From NCBI RefSeq assembly GCF_007859855.1, contig NZ_SJPK01000005.1:349429-413428 (forward strand): a DNA stretch of 64,000 bases, in the 5' to 3' direction. Position 1 is the first letter of the stretch. Every line of letters starts with the position of its first letter. Below the pieces are notes generated by a model. It was given only the letters and a program-made list of their open reading frames with translations. It was not told where the DNA came from and ran no database searches. Below are positions 1 through 9,153 of the stretch, piece after piece. Made by a program: the position numbers and the translations under genes. The DNA comes from Allorhodopirellula solitaria (GTDB taxonomy: Bacteria; Planctomycetota; Planctomycetia; Pirellulales; Pirellulaceae).

Positions 1-1
1 T

Positions 2-277
2 TTGAAGACCGAGCCCTGGCGCCGCTGGGCCGAAGGGTTCACGTGTTTCTTCTTCGTCTTCGTCGGTGCGCCGCTGGCGATTTTGGCCAAGACGAGTGAT
101 TACTGGACCACATTCGGGATGTGCTTTCTCCCGATTATCTTGATTTATTACCCCTTATTCCTGCTGGGGCTCGATCAAGCCAAGGCAGGTGATATGCCGC
201 CCTATGGTGTTTGGACAGGCAACGTCGTGCTGGGAAGCATCGGCGCGATCCTGCTCGTCAAAGTCCGCAGGTATTGA
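2..277 (+). CDS. LptF/LptG-family permease, C-terminal end (cut by window edge)
   Basis: The 91 visible residues hold three hydrophobic segments, at about residues 14-30, 36-56 and 70-88. A glycine-alanine-proline-leucine stretch sits in the first. This order and spacing resemble the C-terminal membrane bundle of LptF/LptG permeases, which move lipopolysaccharide from the inner membrane to the Lpt bridge. The beta-jellyroll domain and N-terminal helices would lie outside the window. The apparent TTG start at base 2 is almost certainly internal, so this is a 3' fragment. The assignment rests on the helical pattern and a few residues only; another polytopic permease is possible. Confidence 0.6.
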   Translation: MKTEPWRRWAEGFTCFFFVFVGAPLAILAKTSDYWTTFGMCFLPIILIYYPLFLLGLDQAKAGDMPPYGVWTGNVVLGSIGAILLVKVRRY

Positions 278-379
278 GATCTACCGTAGGTGGCGGGGTG
301 CCGACCTACGGCGAATCTCGGTGATTCCGTCTGGGAGCGGTGCGTACCTGGCAGCTCGCCCGCCCCCGAGGAAGCGAAC

Positions 380-2467
380 CTACTCTTTGGGGAACCCAAT
401 CGAGAACAATTTGTCCTTGGTGCTGATGAAGATCGATTCATCGGCAGCCACTGCGGTACTGTAGACACTGCTACCCATGTTGATTTCTTCGATCGGCTCC
501 TTGTTCTCAGGACCGAACTCAAACACGCTCACATCGCCGTCTTCATCGCCGATGTAGACTTTGCCGTCGGCGATCAAGGGGCTGCCCCAACTCTGGGCGA
601 ACATGTCGTAGGTGAAGTGCACGATGGGCCTGCCGTCGGGAGTGCCTTGGGCATCGAGGCAGTGCAGCAATCCAGAGAAGTCCGCAACGTAGAGCACGTC
701 ATCCTTGATCGCGACCGTGCCACAACTGCGGTGCATCTCCTCTTCGAAATCGATCTCTCCATCGTCGTTTTGATCCGCGACTGAGTAGTGCCAGACGACG
801 GCGGAATTGGGGTTATCCACGGCAGCTTCGCTCTTTTCGGGCTCAACCGCTTGGATTCGCTTTCGTGGAATCGGAGTGCGTTCGCTGCCTTCGATCTTGA
901 CCGCCAGTTGGGGCGACACGTCGCCGCGTTTGGTGGGATCGATGCACCACAGGTGCCCTTCGCCTTCGCCGTGCTCAGGGTCTTGGCCGACAGCGATGTA
1001 GACCAAACCTTTGTAGGCGACAGGGGTGGCGATCAGGTTGTTTCGCGTGCCTTCACCGCCGAGCACCCACTTGGAGGTCTTGGGGTTGCAATCAAACTCC
1101 CAAAGTTTCTCGGGATTGCCGTCTTGGCCACGATCGGCTCGGAAACTGTAGAGCACGCCGTCGCCGCCACCAAAAAGGACCTGGGGAACGCCACCGAGCA
1201 CTTCGACCATCGGACTGGACCATTGCCCGTGCAGAATATTGCCTCCCGGTGATCCGTCCGTCCACAGAACTTCGCCGGTGTTTTTATCCATGCAGATAAA
1301 ACTCGGTGCGTCGGGGGCGGGCAGGTTAATGTGCGATTCATCCATGCCGTTGCTGGTGTTGACGAACAACAGGTCACCGTAGGTGGTCACGCTGCACGAG
1401 CACATATTGTGCTGGCTGACACCGAGTTCTTCCATCATGTTGAATACCCAGATCGTATCCGCTTCTTCCTTATCTTCGATCCCGAGGGTCTTGAAGACGG
1501 AGATTCGTGGCCCGGCTTGCTTGATCAACAGTTCGCGTTGCACGCCACCGAAGGTACCGGTTGCTTTCCACACTTTGTTGGCGGTGACGGTTTCCACTTT
1601 GACATCGTCGCCCGCTTCGCTGCCAGCTTCGGCGATCATTTTCCGCAGCGGTTCGCTGAGCTTGCCATCAATGAGTGCTTGAAGAGAGTCTTCGTAGTCG
1701 CTGCCCTCGCCGCTATCGGGGAGATCGGCCACCCGGGCTGGCTCGGGATCAGTGATGCCATCATCTTCACCATCGTGAAAGCCTTCGGTATCGACGCAGC
1801 GGACTTCGCCGCGACTGGTGACGAACCACAATCGATTGCCCTCAACCAAGGGGGCACAGCAAATTCCCTGCAGCGGCCAATCGTGGACGCGGCCGGTGAT
1901 CAATTTCTCGCTACTGTGCTGCCATAGGAAGTCGCCTGTCTCCTGATCGAAGGCAATCAAACAGCCCAGATCAACGCTCGCCGGATAGCGTTTGAGGTAT
2001 CCTGCTCCATTGTTGGTGCCGACGAAAACCTTGCCACCGGCAACGACAGGGTTGCCATAGGTTTGGCTGCCGAGCTTAGAGAACCAACGGAGGTTTTCTG
2101 CATCCGTGCCATCCCACTCCCCGGTTCGCCGATCGAAGTCACCCACGTTCCAAGACTCGGGGAGATTCTTGACGTTGGGGACATTATTGCGGACCCGAGT
2201 GCCGCCCCACTGAGGCCACTGCTCGCCACCGCTGAGCACTTTCTCAGGGGCAACGAACTCCTCCACGGAGGCTTCGTTATCGCTGGCCGCAGCGTTTTCT
2301 TCCTGGGAACGATCCACGTCGGCTGCCGCCGCCGACGTGCTCACCAATGTCACCGGTGACACCATGCTCACCGGCGGACTGCATCCCGTGATGAGGACGG
2401 TTGTGATCGCGCCCAATACAGCGGACATGAACATCAAAAACAATGCGGTAGTTTCAGTACGGACCAT
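380..2467 (-). CDS. PQQ-type beta-propeller lipoprotein with an EF-hand-like loop
   Basis: This 695-residue protein begins with a hydrophobic signal and a lipobox-like LITGC at residues 25-29, so it is probably a lipoprotein. The body has repeated blade motifs of the kind 'cl-D-x-x-TG-e-x-lW' (for example around the first CIAFDQETG and the later CMDKNTGEVLW), typical of PQQ-like/BamB-like beta-propellers of planctomycetes. An EF-hand-like loop with the pattern DxNxDGxIxxxE occupies residues 565-576, inserted between blades. Many such proteins have no known substrate, and PQQ binding should not be assumed. It lies 61 bases downstream of a second propeller protein on the same strand, suggesting co-transcription and a shared role at the envelope. 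Start: ATG with a clear signal sequence. Confidence 0.82.
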   Translation of the reverse strand: MVRTETTALFLMFMSAVLGAITTVLITGCSPPVSMVSPVTLVSTSAAAADVDRSQEENAAASDNEASVEEFVAPEKVLSGGEQWPQWGGTRVRNNVPNVKNLPESWNVGDFDRRTGEWDGTDAENLRWFSKLGSQTYGNPVVAGGKVFVGTNNGAGYLKRYPASVDLGCLIAFDQETGDFLWQHSSEKLITGRVHDWPLQGICCAPLVEGNRLWFVTSRGEVRCVDTEGFHDGEDDGITDPEPARVADLPDSGEGSDYEDSLQALIDGKLSEPLRKMIAEAGSEAGDDVKVETVTANKVWKATGTFGGVQRELLIKQAGPRISVFKTLGIEDKEEADTIWVFNMMEELGVSQHNMCSCSVTTYGDLLFVNTSNGMDESHINLPAPDAPSFICMDKNTGEVLWTDGSPGGNILHGQWSSPMVEVLGGVPQVLFGGGDGVLYSFRADRGQDGNPEKLWEFDCNPKTSKWVLGGEGTRNNLIATPVAYKGLVYIAVGQDPEHGEGEGHLWCIDPTKRGDVSPQLAVKIEGSERTPIPRKRIQAVEPEKSEAAVDNPNSAVVWHYSVADQNDDGEIDFEEEMHRSCGTVAIKDDVLYVADFSGLLHCLDAQGTPDGRPIVHFTYDMFAQSWGSPLIADGKVYIGDEDGDVSVFEFGPENKEPIEEINMGSSVYSTAVAADESIFISTKDKLFSIGFPKE

Positions 2468-2528
2468 ATCGGAGGGGGGGAGTTGAGAGTGCGGGAGGGG
2501 GATTGAAGTGGAGGTGAAGTACGAGAGC

Positions 2529-4802
2529 TTAATTCTCGGTGACTTCGAGGTTATCGATGGCGAACTCAGCGACTTTGGCGTTGCCGTACAATCCGGGGCT
2601 GGCCGACATCACGGGCGAGTCGTCTTGGGCGGTGATGGTCCAATCCTCTGGTTCAGGCTCACCGCGTAGCCAGACCTTGCCTTTCAAGACGGCGACGGCG
2701 TTGTCGCCACTGCCCTCGATGGCGGATTGGAGTTTCAAGCGATACCAACGATCGGGTTCCCAAGGGAAATCGATCGTTTCGGCCATCCGGAGCTCAGGCG
2801 CCCAGCAACGGATCTGCAGCTGCTGGCTGTTGCCCATCAGATCGAGGGCGTACCCACCGGCGGTCACGCCGATATCGGGCATTTGGTCACCGTTGCGTTC
2901 GGCACGAACGTCTGCAGCGATGGTGTAATTGGCCAAATCGCTAGGCCCCATCCATGCACGGCTGCGAGCACCCTTGGGGATGGTGCTGACCTTGACGAGG
3001 GCTGGCGAGCCATCCACCGTTCGAATTTGGTGCCGGTAGCGTGCGCCGATCCAGCTCAAAGGAGGGTCGGAGAGCTCGTCAAACGTGAATTTCCATGGCA
3101 GTGGGGGAACGATTCGGACCCGCGTCGAGCCGCTGACGTCGCCGACCTTGGCAGTGATCGTGGCCGCTTCGTGCGACGCCTCCGCGTCGGCCGTGAACGT
3201 CGAACCCTCGACGCTGCCGGGCCCCTCTACCTGATAGCTGACCTCGTCGCCGGCGGGTGCCGCCAGCGGCTGGCCCAGGGCATTGAACAAGCGAACCGAC
3301 AGTTCGACTGATTCGCCCGGCTGCAGCAGCAGCTCAGCAGGGACCACGAGCAGCTCGGCGGCATCCGGATTTTGCTCCGTCGGGGTCTCACCGAGCAGTT
3401 GCTCGGCCAAGATCACGGGTTTTTGCGTGGCGGTATCGTTGCCGACGCAGTAAAGCGCCGAGGTGCCTTGGAAGTACAGCTTGCCATCGGCGACGATCGG
3501 CGATCCGTAAAATGCTTCGTTTCTCAATCGGCCCTTGTTGATGAACTCGACACCGTCCTCGGTGATTTCGAGGATCGCCCAACGACCGTTCTCGGTCAGA
3601 ACATAGATTTTCTCATCAGCATACAGCAGGCTCGGCCACTGTTTGCGGTCTCCGATCGCGATCCGCTCAGCGATCATGTCGCCGGTGGCCGCGTCGATCA
3701 CCCACAGCTTGCAGCGATCATCGACCACGTACAGCCGATCATCGACCACGAGCGGTGCGCTGCGACCGACGACGAGTTCTTCGAGCTTCCACAACTCTTT
3801 GGCAGTGGTTTCATCGCCCGTACCACTAATCTCCAGAGCCGCAACACCACCCATCGAGCGGCCGGTGACGTTCTCTTCACTGTGGCTGCAGTAAACACGA
3901 TTGCCATGGACCAACGGCGTAGCGAAGATTCCACGGCGTGAGAGGTCGTAGTGCCAAAGTGCCTTGCCGCTGCGAGGTTGGAAACCCCAGATCGCACCGT
4001 CACCACCACCGAGGATCAATTGTCGCTGACCGTCGATCGTCGTCAGCGTCGGTGCCGAGTAGGTCGTATCATCGGGCAAATCACGTGTTCCTGAGAACCA
4101 CACCACCTCGCCGGTCAGCTTGTCCATCGCGATCAAGCGGTGGTTTGGTTTGGACGCGTCGCCCCAGTTGATGATAATCCCGCTGATGATGACCAAGTCT
4201 TCGTGAATGACTGGGAAATTAGTACGGCCACCATACGTGCTGAGCATCCCAAACTGCTCGTGCAGCGGTTTGCTCCAAATCGTTTCACCGGTTTTCCCAT
4301 TGAGGCATAGGAATAGGTCGCAGACACCGAGCACATAGACGTTGCCTGTTTCCGGATCCGCCACCACGCTGCTCCAACCCACTCGGGTGTTGGGAACATC
4401 CGACAACCAGACGTTGAATCGGTTCTCCCACAGGGTTTCGCCGGTTTTCGCATCCAAGCAAACCACCATTTGCCCCTCGTCGGCGGTATCCCGATCCGAG
4501 CGAGTGGTCATGTAAAGCCGCCCGTCCATCACCACTGGGGTACTGCGAGCCCCGAGATCGTCGCGTTTCCACAACAGGTTGCTGCCTTCTCCACCGGCGG
4601 CGTCCCAGTCGTCGACCAATCCCTCGGCCTCAGCGGTGCCATTGAAGTTGGGCCCCCGCCAATAGGTCCAATCCGCGCCCGGATCGGCATAGGCGGCGCT
4701 GCTGAACACGCTCAGCAACAAGGCGGCAATGCAGGCAGGCAACAGGCTCCGTCTTGCATCATGGCGTTGAGCGAGGGAAATCGTCTCGGTCTGGAGGGAC
4801 AT
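2529..4802 (-). CDS. Exported PQQ-type beta-propeller protein with C-terminal beta domain
   Basis: The protein has 757 residues if it starts at the ATG at 4802. An in-frame TTG at 4856 would add 18 residues before a normal signal peptide and is less likely. A hydrophobic segment at about residues 20-37 ends in an AYA-type cleavage site. About the first 450 mature residues carry propeller blade motifs (VVCLDAKTGETLW, FLCLNGKTGETIW, LIAMDKLTGEVVW). The last about 280 residues look like an Ig-like segment followed by a concanavalin-like beta domain. It is the upstream partner of the propeller lipoprotein at 380-2467 and probably forms an operon with it. The function is unknown; proteins of this type are often called outer membrane assembly BamB-like, but the extra C-terminal domains argue against a plain BamB role. 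Confidence 0.82.
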   Translation of the reverse strand: MSLQTETISLAQRHDARRSLLPACIAALLLSVFSSAAYADPGADWTYWRGPNFNGTAEAEGLVDDWDAAGGEGSNLLWKRDDLGARSTPVVMDGRLYMTTRSDRDTADEGQMVVCLDAKTGETLWENRFNVWLSDVPNTRVGWSSVVADPETGNVYVLGVCDLFLCLNGKTGETIWSKPLHEQFGMLSTYGGRTNFPVIHEDLVIISGIIINWGDASKPNHRLIAMDKLTGEVVWFSGTRDLPDDTTYSAPTLTTIDGQRQLILGGGDGAIWGFQPRSGKALWHYDLSRRGIFATPLVHGNRVYCSHSEENVTGRSMGGVAALEISGTGDETTAKELWKLEELVVGRSAPLVVDDRLYVVDDRCKLWVIDAATGDMIAERIAIGDRKQWPSLLYADEKIYVLTENGRWAILEITEDGVEFINKGRLRNEAFYGSPIVADGKLYFQGTSALYCVGNDTATQKPVILAEQLLGETPTEQNPDAAELLVVPAELLLQPGESVELSVRLFNALGQPLAAPAGDEVSYQVEGPGSVEGSTFTADAEASHEAATITAKVGDVSGSTRVRIVPPLPWKFTFDELSDPPLSWIGARYRHQIRTVDGSPALVKVSTIPKGARSRAWMGPSDLANYTIAADVRAERNGDQMPDIGVTAGGYALDLMGNSQQLQIRCWAPELRMAETIDFPWEPDRWYRLKLQSAIEGSGDNAVAVLKGKVWLRGEPEPEDWTITAQDDSPVMSASPGLYGNAKVAEFAIDNLEVTEN

Positions 4803-4940
4803 CAATGAAACCAAATAGAGAGGAATGGCGGTGGGAGATTCAACAGGAGGGCTCAAGGGACATTTTAACGGCTAGTCAAATCAAACGGGAAGTACCGGAC
4901 AGCCACAGTTTTCGGATTTGGCAAATTGACCGGGGCAATC

Positions 4941-5288
4941 CTAGGCCAGCACCTCGTCGGAGGGGTCAAACTCGGGGTAGCAAACGATCAGAACTTGCAT
5001 CTTGCCGATCGCTCGATGGACCACACCGGGTGGAATGGCCACCGCCGTCAGCGGAGAAACAGGTGTTCGAACTCCATCGAGCTCCATCGCGGCGTCAGGA
5101 TCGCACTGCAAAATCACGTAAATCTCGGTGTGTTGCTCGTGATGATGCGGATGAGCGGCGGCCTCGATATCCGTCAAATGCACGGTGCCTGGGAATTCAG
5201 CGAAGTCAGCCAGGGCCCGGCGGGCCAGCCCACAGGGGCAGGCGACTGGGGAAATCGCAGTCAAATCAACGATTTGCGGCTGGGCCAT
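4941..5288 (-). CDS. Small cupin-domain protein
   Basis: The 115-residue protein matches a single-domain cupin. The first cupin motif is seen as closely spaced histidines followed by a glutamate (HPHHHEQHTE, about residues 46-55). The second is the PPGVVH stretch near residue 86. These residues normally bind one metal ion inside a beta-barrel. No substrate can be predicted: such small cupins include isomerases, dioxygenases and sugar-binding regulators. There is no signal peptide, so it should be cytoplasmic. It precedes the propeller genes on the same strand by about 140 bases. Confidence 0.72.
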   Translation of the reverse strand: MAQPQIVDLTAISPVACPCGLARRALADFAEFPGTVHLTDIEAAAHPHHHEQHTEIYVILQCDPDAAMELDGVRTPVSPLTAVAIPPGVVHRAIGKMQVLIVCYPEFDPSDEVLA

Positions 5289-5901
5289 GAATATCGCGAG
5301 ATCGATACTGGGTGGGGAGGGAGAGTTTCACAGGCCGTGAAACGGCAGGAACGGCAATCTACGCCGGTTGTACGGATTGGCCTGGTCGGTTGTTCGTTAC
5401 CACGCAGGCGATCGGCAATTTAGAAGAAAACAGCACAGCCGTAAAAGCTTAACAAGCAGCAAAAAAGCGGGCCTTCGGCTATTTTGAGACGGGACCCTCG
5501 CCGATATCTCCTTGTGTCCAAGAGACAATCCTCACCTCCCCCGCCTTCACCAAGGCAAAACGGGTGCCGGAAAGTCACCTTGGACAGACCCAAAGTGCTG
5601 ACAGCGGATGTCGGCACTAGACAGTATCCAAACGAGATGAGTGCAAGACTTGGGAGAATCACCTGAAGACATTTGTCTTCGGGGCGGTTTGGTCAAGGTG
5701 AACTGAACGAAGTCAGCGGGCCGGGTGTCCGCACCTGGTTCGTGGGAGTTCACCGAAAGACTTCGGGAAATGATCGTCGGCGACTTCGTCCGACGACCGC
5801 GTCCCTCAGTCACCCGACCGTTTGATCGCAAGGTTTCACAGGCTTATTTGGAAAACTGCGTTTCCAATCCCGCAAATTTCTAGAGAGGGAGATTGATCTC
5901 C
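5289..5901. other. Intergenic stretch upstream of the cysteine-rich gene
   Basis: No convincing coding region was seen in these 613 bases. The stretch lies between two divergent genes and must hold both promoters. A perfect palindrome of 16 bases (GAAGACATTTGTCTTC) sits at 5665-5680. A GAGGGA-type ribosome binding site precedes the ATG at 5902. No clear -35/-10 pair could be chosen. Confidence 0.4.
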
Positions 5902-6771
5902 ATGAAGCGGACAATCCTAACATTGACGATGGTTTTGGCGAGTTCTGTTTGTAGCCAAAGTTATGGCTTCGACCTGCTCGACCGAATGCTTGGCATGAAG
6001 GGCTCGGGGAACTCGGGCTCGTGTTGCGAAGCACCATGTGACGATACAACCTTTTGCGAACCCGCCTGTGGCTGCGAAGCCACGGACTGCGGATTGACCA
6101 GCTGCGAACCGGCCTGCGGCTGCGAAACCAAAAAAGAATGCTGCTTGACTGGTCTGTTCGACCACGGCTCGAACGAGTGCGGATGCGAATCTGCATGCGA
6201 AGCGCCTTGTTACGAACCAGCCTGTGAGCCAGCCTGTGGTTGCGAAGCGAAGAAAGAATGCTGCTTGAGCGGTATCTTTGATCATGGCTCGGACTGCTGC
6301 GAACCAGCCTGCGGTTGCGAAACTGTCTGTGCTGAACCTTGCTGCGACGGCGGAAGCTGCGGCAGCAAGAAAGATTGCTGTGGCGGATTGCTCAGCAAGC
6401 TTTTCAGCAAGAAGTCCAACGGTTGCTGCGACACCACCCCGTGTGAAGTCGCTTGTGGCTGCGAAACCGTCTGCGAAGCACCTAGCTGCGACAGCTGCTG
6501 CGGTGGAAGCAAGAAAAAGTGCGGTCTGCTGAGCAAAATGTTCGGCAAGCTGAAATGTGGCAAGAAGAACGACTGCTGCGACTCGGGCTGTGATTCGTAC
6601 GGCTCGGCCGATTGCGGATGCGGAGCTCCTGCTGCCGTTCCTTACGCTGCTCCCGTCCAAACTCCTGCTGTCGAATCCGACCCGATGCCACCCGCACCGA
6701 TCGTTGACCCCAGTGCCAGCATCTCCCGTAATCGTCGCGTCATTCAGGCCAGTGCCAGCTACGCTCGCTAG
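5902..6771 (+). CDS. Exported cysteine-rich repeat protein
   Basis: The start is the ATG at 5902 (289 residues), preceded by a GAGAGGGA purine run; an in-frame TTG at 5893 is less likely. A signal peptide (about residues 1-22) is followed by a body unusually rich in cysteine. A unit of the form CEPACGCE recurs at least five times. Two copies are followed by a longer shared block (KKECCL, then a GLFDHGS or GIFDHGS stretch), so parts are internally duplicated. The C-terminal 60 residues are proline- and alanine-rich without cysteine. No enzymatic motif is seen. Disulfide-rich proteins are known in the planctomycete cell envelope, so a structural or metal-binding role outside the cytoplasm is a reasonable guess, but it is only a guess. 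A strong terminator follows, which fits a well-expressed single gene. Confidence 0.78.
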   Translation: MKRTILTLTMVLASSVCSQSYGFDLLDRMLGMKGSGNSGSCCEAPCDDTTFCEPACGCEATDCGLTSCEPACGCETKKECCLTGLFDHGSNECGCESACEAPCYEPACEPACGCEAKKECCLSGIFDHGSDCCEPACGCETVCAEPCCDGGSCGSKKDCCGGLLSKLFSKKSNGCCDTTPCEVACGCETVCEAPSCDSCCGGSKKKCGLLSKMFGKLKCGKKNDCCDSGCDSYGSADCGCGAPAAVPYAAPVQTPAVESDPMPPAPIVDPSASISRNRRVIQASASYAR

Positions 6772-6830
6772 TGGACTCGTCCACTAAAAAGCGAAAGCAA
6801 CACTGCGTCAAACAGACGTGACCTATGCAA

Positions 6831-6871
6831 CGCCCCAGAAGAAGGAAACTTCTCCTGGGGCGTTTTTTTTT
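6831..6871 (+). terminator. Rho-independent terminator of the cysteine-rich gene
   Basis: A 14-base-pair stem with one mismatch (left arm from 6831, right arm ending 6862, GAAA loop) is followed by nine T residues. It lies 59 bases after the stop of the cysteine-rich gene and just before the convergent transglutaminase-like gene. The T run is only on this side, so it should act on the plus strand only. Confidence 0.9.
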
Positions 6872-6875
6872 GTAC

Positions 6876-8660
6876 CTACGACTCGACGACGCAGGCCGAT
6901 ACGCTCAGCCGAAGGGATCGCAGGATTGCCAGATAGCGTTGGACGAATCCGTGCGGGTCCACCTTCGCCAAGTCCGTGACGTCAAGCGATAAACAATCCG
7001 GCCCCGTGGGCTCGCCGGTCGTCGGATCCAATGAGATCCATTCCTGACCGGTCTTGGCGATCACCCACGCGTGATACCCAAACCGATGCGTCGACGGCGT
7101 CTTCGCAGCGGACTCTTCAGCCCCCAACTGCGGATCGCTCTGCAACGGCAGGTATCGCAGTCCCGTCGTCAATCGCGCCGGAATATGCTTGGCACGCAAC
7201 ATCGCGATCAGCAAAATCGAATGCTCGGTACTGTCGGCGAGACTGGATTGGGCAATCGACCCCGCCGACCGAATCCCCTCGGAAAGCGGCACCCACGACA
7301 ACAGCGAATGCACCGTTTTGTTCAACGCCAACGCCCGCTCCTCATCGTCCAAACCGATCATCGAGCCAGCGACCTCGAGCACTTTCCTCACCCCTGCGGA
7401 ACGGTAGTTCAACACCGGTGTCGTTTCCAAATCGGCTTCCCGCACCCGTGAATCATAACGCGGCGACTGAGCGGGTAGCTTCGCAACCGATACCGCGGGC
7501 CCCGCCATGATGACGCGCTGATGCGAGGCGTCGATTCTCTGGACATACTGTCGAGGCGCAGGCGAGATGCCGTTCCAAGTGGACGACTCCGACGCCAGCG
7601 AGTGAGGCGACTGCTCGACGTCCAACGCCAACAGTGATAGCGTCCCCGGCTTCATCTCTTTCCCGGGCACCTCGACGACGACCGGGTGCTGCTGGTCGTT
7701 GATCGGCTTGGCCATTTCATCGTACTGGTCCTCGTCGCAGCGGTACGTGAATCGCGGGTCGCCGCTGGTGTGGACCGTTTGCACGATCCCCTCATCGTCG
7801 TACCAATAGAATTGTTGGCGTTGTTGTGACGAATCGATCGAGACCAAGACAATGGCTTCGTGGAGCGAGTCCATCTCAATACCCTGCTTGGTCATCCGCC
7901 GGGCCAGAGCCTGTGGTTGCCCTTGAATCTGCAATTCAGCGGTCGATTCTTGTGACGGCAAAACGATCGTTGCCTCTCGCATCTTCTCAGCCGCCAGCGG
8001 ATTCCCTAGAAGCGACCGATAGACCGCTAACGGGCCGGCCAGCTTTCCTTGATGGGGCACCGTTTTGGATGTCCGCCTGACCGGGCCATCGAGGTGAAAT
8101 CGAACCTGGTCCTCTTCGACCTCCACGGAGCGACGTTGCTCAATCGGGCCAAAGCGGAACTGAGACTCCGCTCGCAGTAGGCCTCCGTCGAGCGCGTACC
8201 AGAACGTTTGGTCGCTGCCAGTCAAGTATTCAAACTCGTTTGATCTCCAGGCGCCCGGAGGAGCCACCTCGGTGAGAGTGGATGATGCAAGCATGCGTTC
8301 GTGGAGGGTGACCTGGATCTGATCCTCGGCTCCCACCGAACCGACACGCTGCGATTGCATGTCCACGCCTCCCACCACGCCCGTGGGCGGGACGTGATGC
8401 AGATACCAAAGATGCCATGTATCCGGCGGTGAGCTGTCCGCAGCCGATCCGCCCGACAGCCCGGAGGGTTCGAGTTGTCCACGATCCTGGGAAGACGAAT
8501 CCGCAACCTCCCAAGCGGCGGGCTCTCGAAAAATCCCGATGTCATGTCGGTCGGGCACGTCGCAACCGGCGAAGCCTCCAATCCAGGCGCCGAGCAACAC
8601 GATAACACTCCAGTTCGCTCGCCCGAATCGTCTGCCATCGCTGTCTGTGATTGTCGTCAT
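6876..8660 (-). CDS. Transglutaminase-like lipoprotein with Ser in place of the catalytic Cys
   Basis: The 594-residue protein has an N-terminal hydrophobic stretch ending in GGFAGC (residues 28-33), a lipobox-like site. The C-terminal 150 residues have the transglutaminase-like core pattern: a TEH...RA.HIPARLTTGLRY stretch, then YHAWV, then SLDPTTG. The catalytic triad would be Cys-His-Asp. His530 and Asp545 are present, but the position normally held by Cys is Ser477 (codon AGT read from 7230-7232). The middle region is unrecognised beta-rich sequence. The family includes proteases and cross-linking enzymes as well as inactive relatives. With Ser at the nucleophile position this copy may be inactive, binding-only or mechanistically different. 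It is convergent with the cysteine-rich gene. Confidence 0.75.
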   Translation of the reverse strand: MTTITDSDGRRFGRANWSVIVLLGAWIGGFAGCDVPDRHDIGIFREPAAWEVADSSSQDRGQLEPSGLSGGSAADSSPPDTWHLWYLHHVPPTGVVGGVDMQSQRVGSVGAEDQIQVTLHERMLASSTLTEVAPPGAWRSNEFEYLTGSDQTFWYALDGGLLRAESQFRFGPIEQRRSVEVEEDQVRFHLDGPVRRTSKTVPHQGKLAGPLAVYRSLLGNPLAAEKMREATIVLPSQESTAELQIQGQPQALARRMTKQGIEMDSLHEAIVLVSIDSSQQRQQFYWYDDEGIVQTVHTSGDPRFTYRCDEDQYDEMAKPINDQQHPVVVEVPGKEMKPGTLSLLALDVEQSPHSLASESSTWNGISPAPRQYVQRIDASHQRVIMAGPAVSVAKLPAQSPRYDSRVREADLETTPVLNYRSAGVRKVLEVAGSMIGLDDEERALALNKTVHSLLSWVPLSEGIRSAGSIAQSSLADSTEHSILLIAMLRAKHIPARLTTGLRYLPLQSDPQLGAEESAAKTPSTHRFGYHAWVIAKTGQEWISLDPTTGEPTGPDCLSLDVTDLAKVDPHGFVQRYLAILRSLRLSVSACVVES

Positions 8661-9153
8661 GGTCTCCTGCTTTCCCCGTTGGCCCCCATCCTGCGCACTA
8701 ACGAATTGCCCGTGGTCGAGCCGCCTCCGCGCGATAATTCAAGTTTAGCCTCCAGGCCCACGGACCGACACGGTCTGTCGATTTATTGAGCTGAGACGCG
8801 CAAGCGGGTTGTCGATTTATTTGTTGCCGACGAAATAGCGTGAAATTCATAACCCGACGCGACTCTCGCCAGCAAGACACGGGCACTCAATCCCGGAGAC
8901 GGCACCGAAGGGGCCGGACGCAGGCGACCGGCAAGAAACCTGCCCGGTTACAGCGGTTATAGCGACAGGGAGATGGTTGCCGCCACGCATTCCTCGCGTT
9001 TTGAACCCTGCGGACGTCGAACTGCTGCTTCGACGGCAGGATGACCTAATTTTGGAGGTTCACTGATTGATCAGCGAACCGGCTCCACTACTCCCGTGCG
9101 AACCGCGACTTCAAACGATCCCGCATGACCGCGAATCTCGATAAATCAACACG
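8661..9153. other. Intergenic stretch with one copy of a short dispersed repeat
   Basis: No gene was recognised in these 493 bases between divergent genes. Positions 8776-8807 resemble positions 63675-63706 over about 32 bases, with a few mismatches (core TGTCGATT, then GACGCG and AAGCGG). The rest shows nothing I can name. Both flanking promoters should lie here. Confidence 0.4.

Noticed and set aside
5917-6660. Long minus-strand open frame opposite the cysteine-rich gene
   Set aside because: It is the shadow of a cysteine- and glutamate-rich repetitive gene; the plus strand has the signal peptide, ribosome binding site and terminator.
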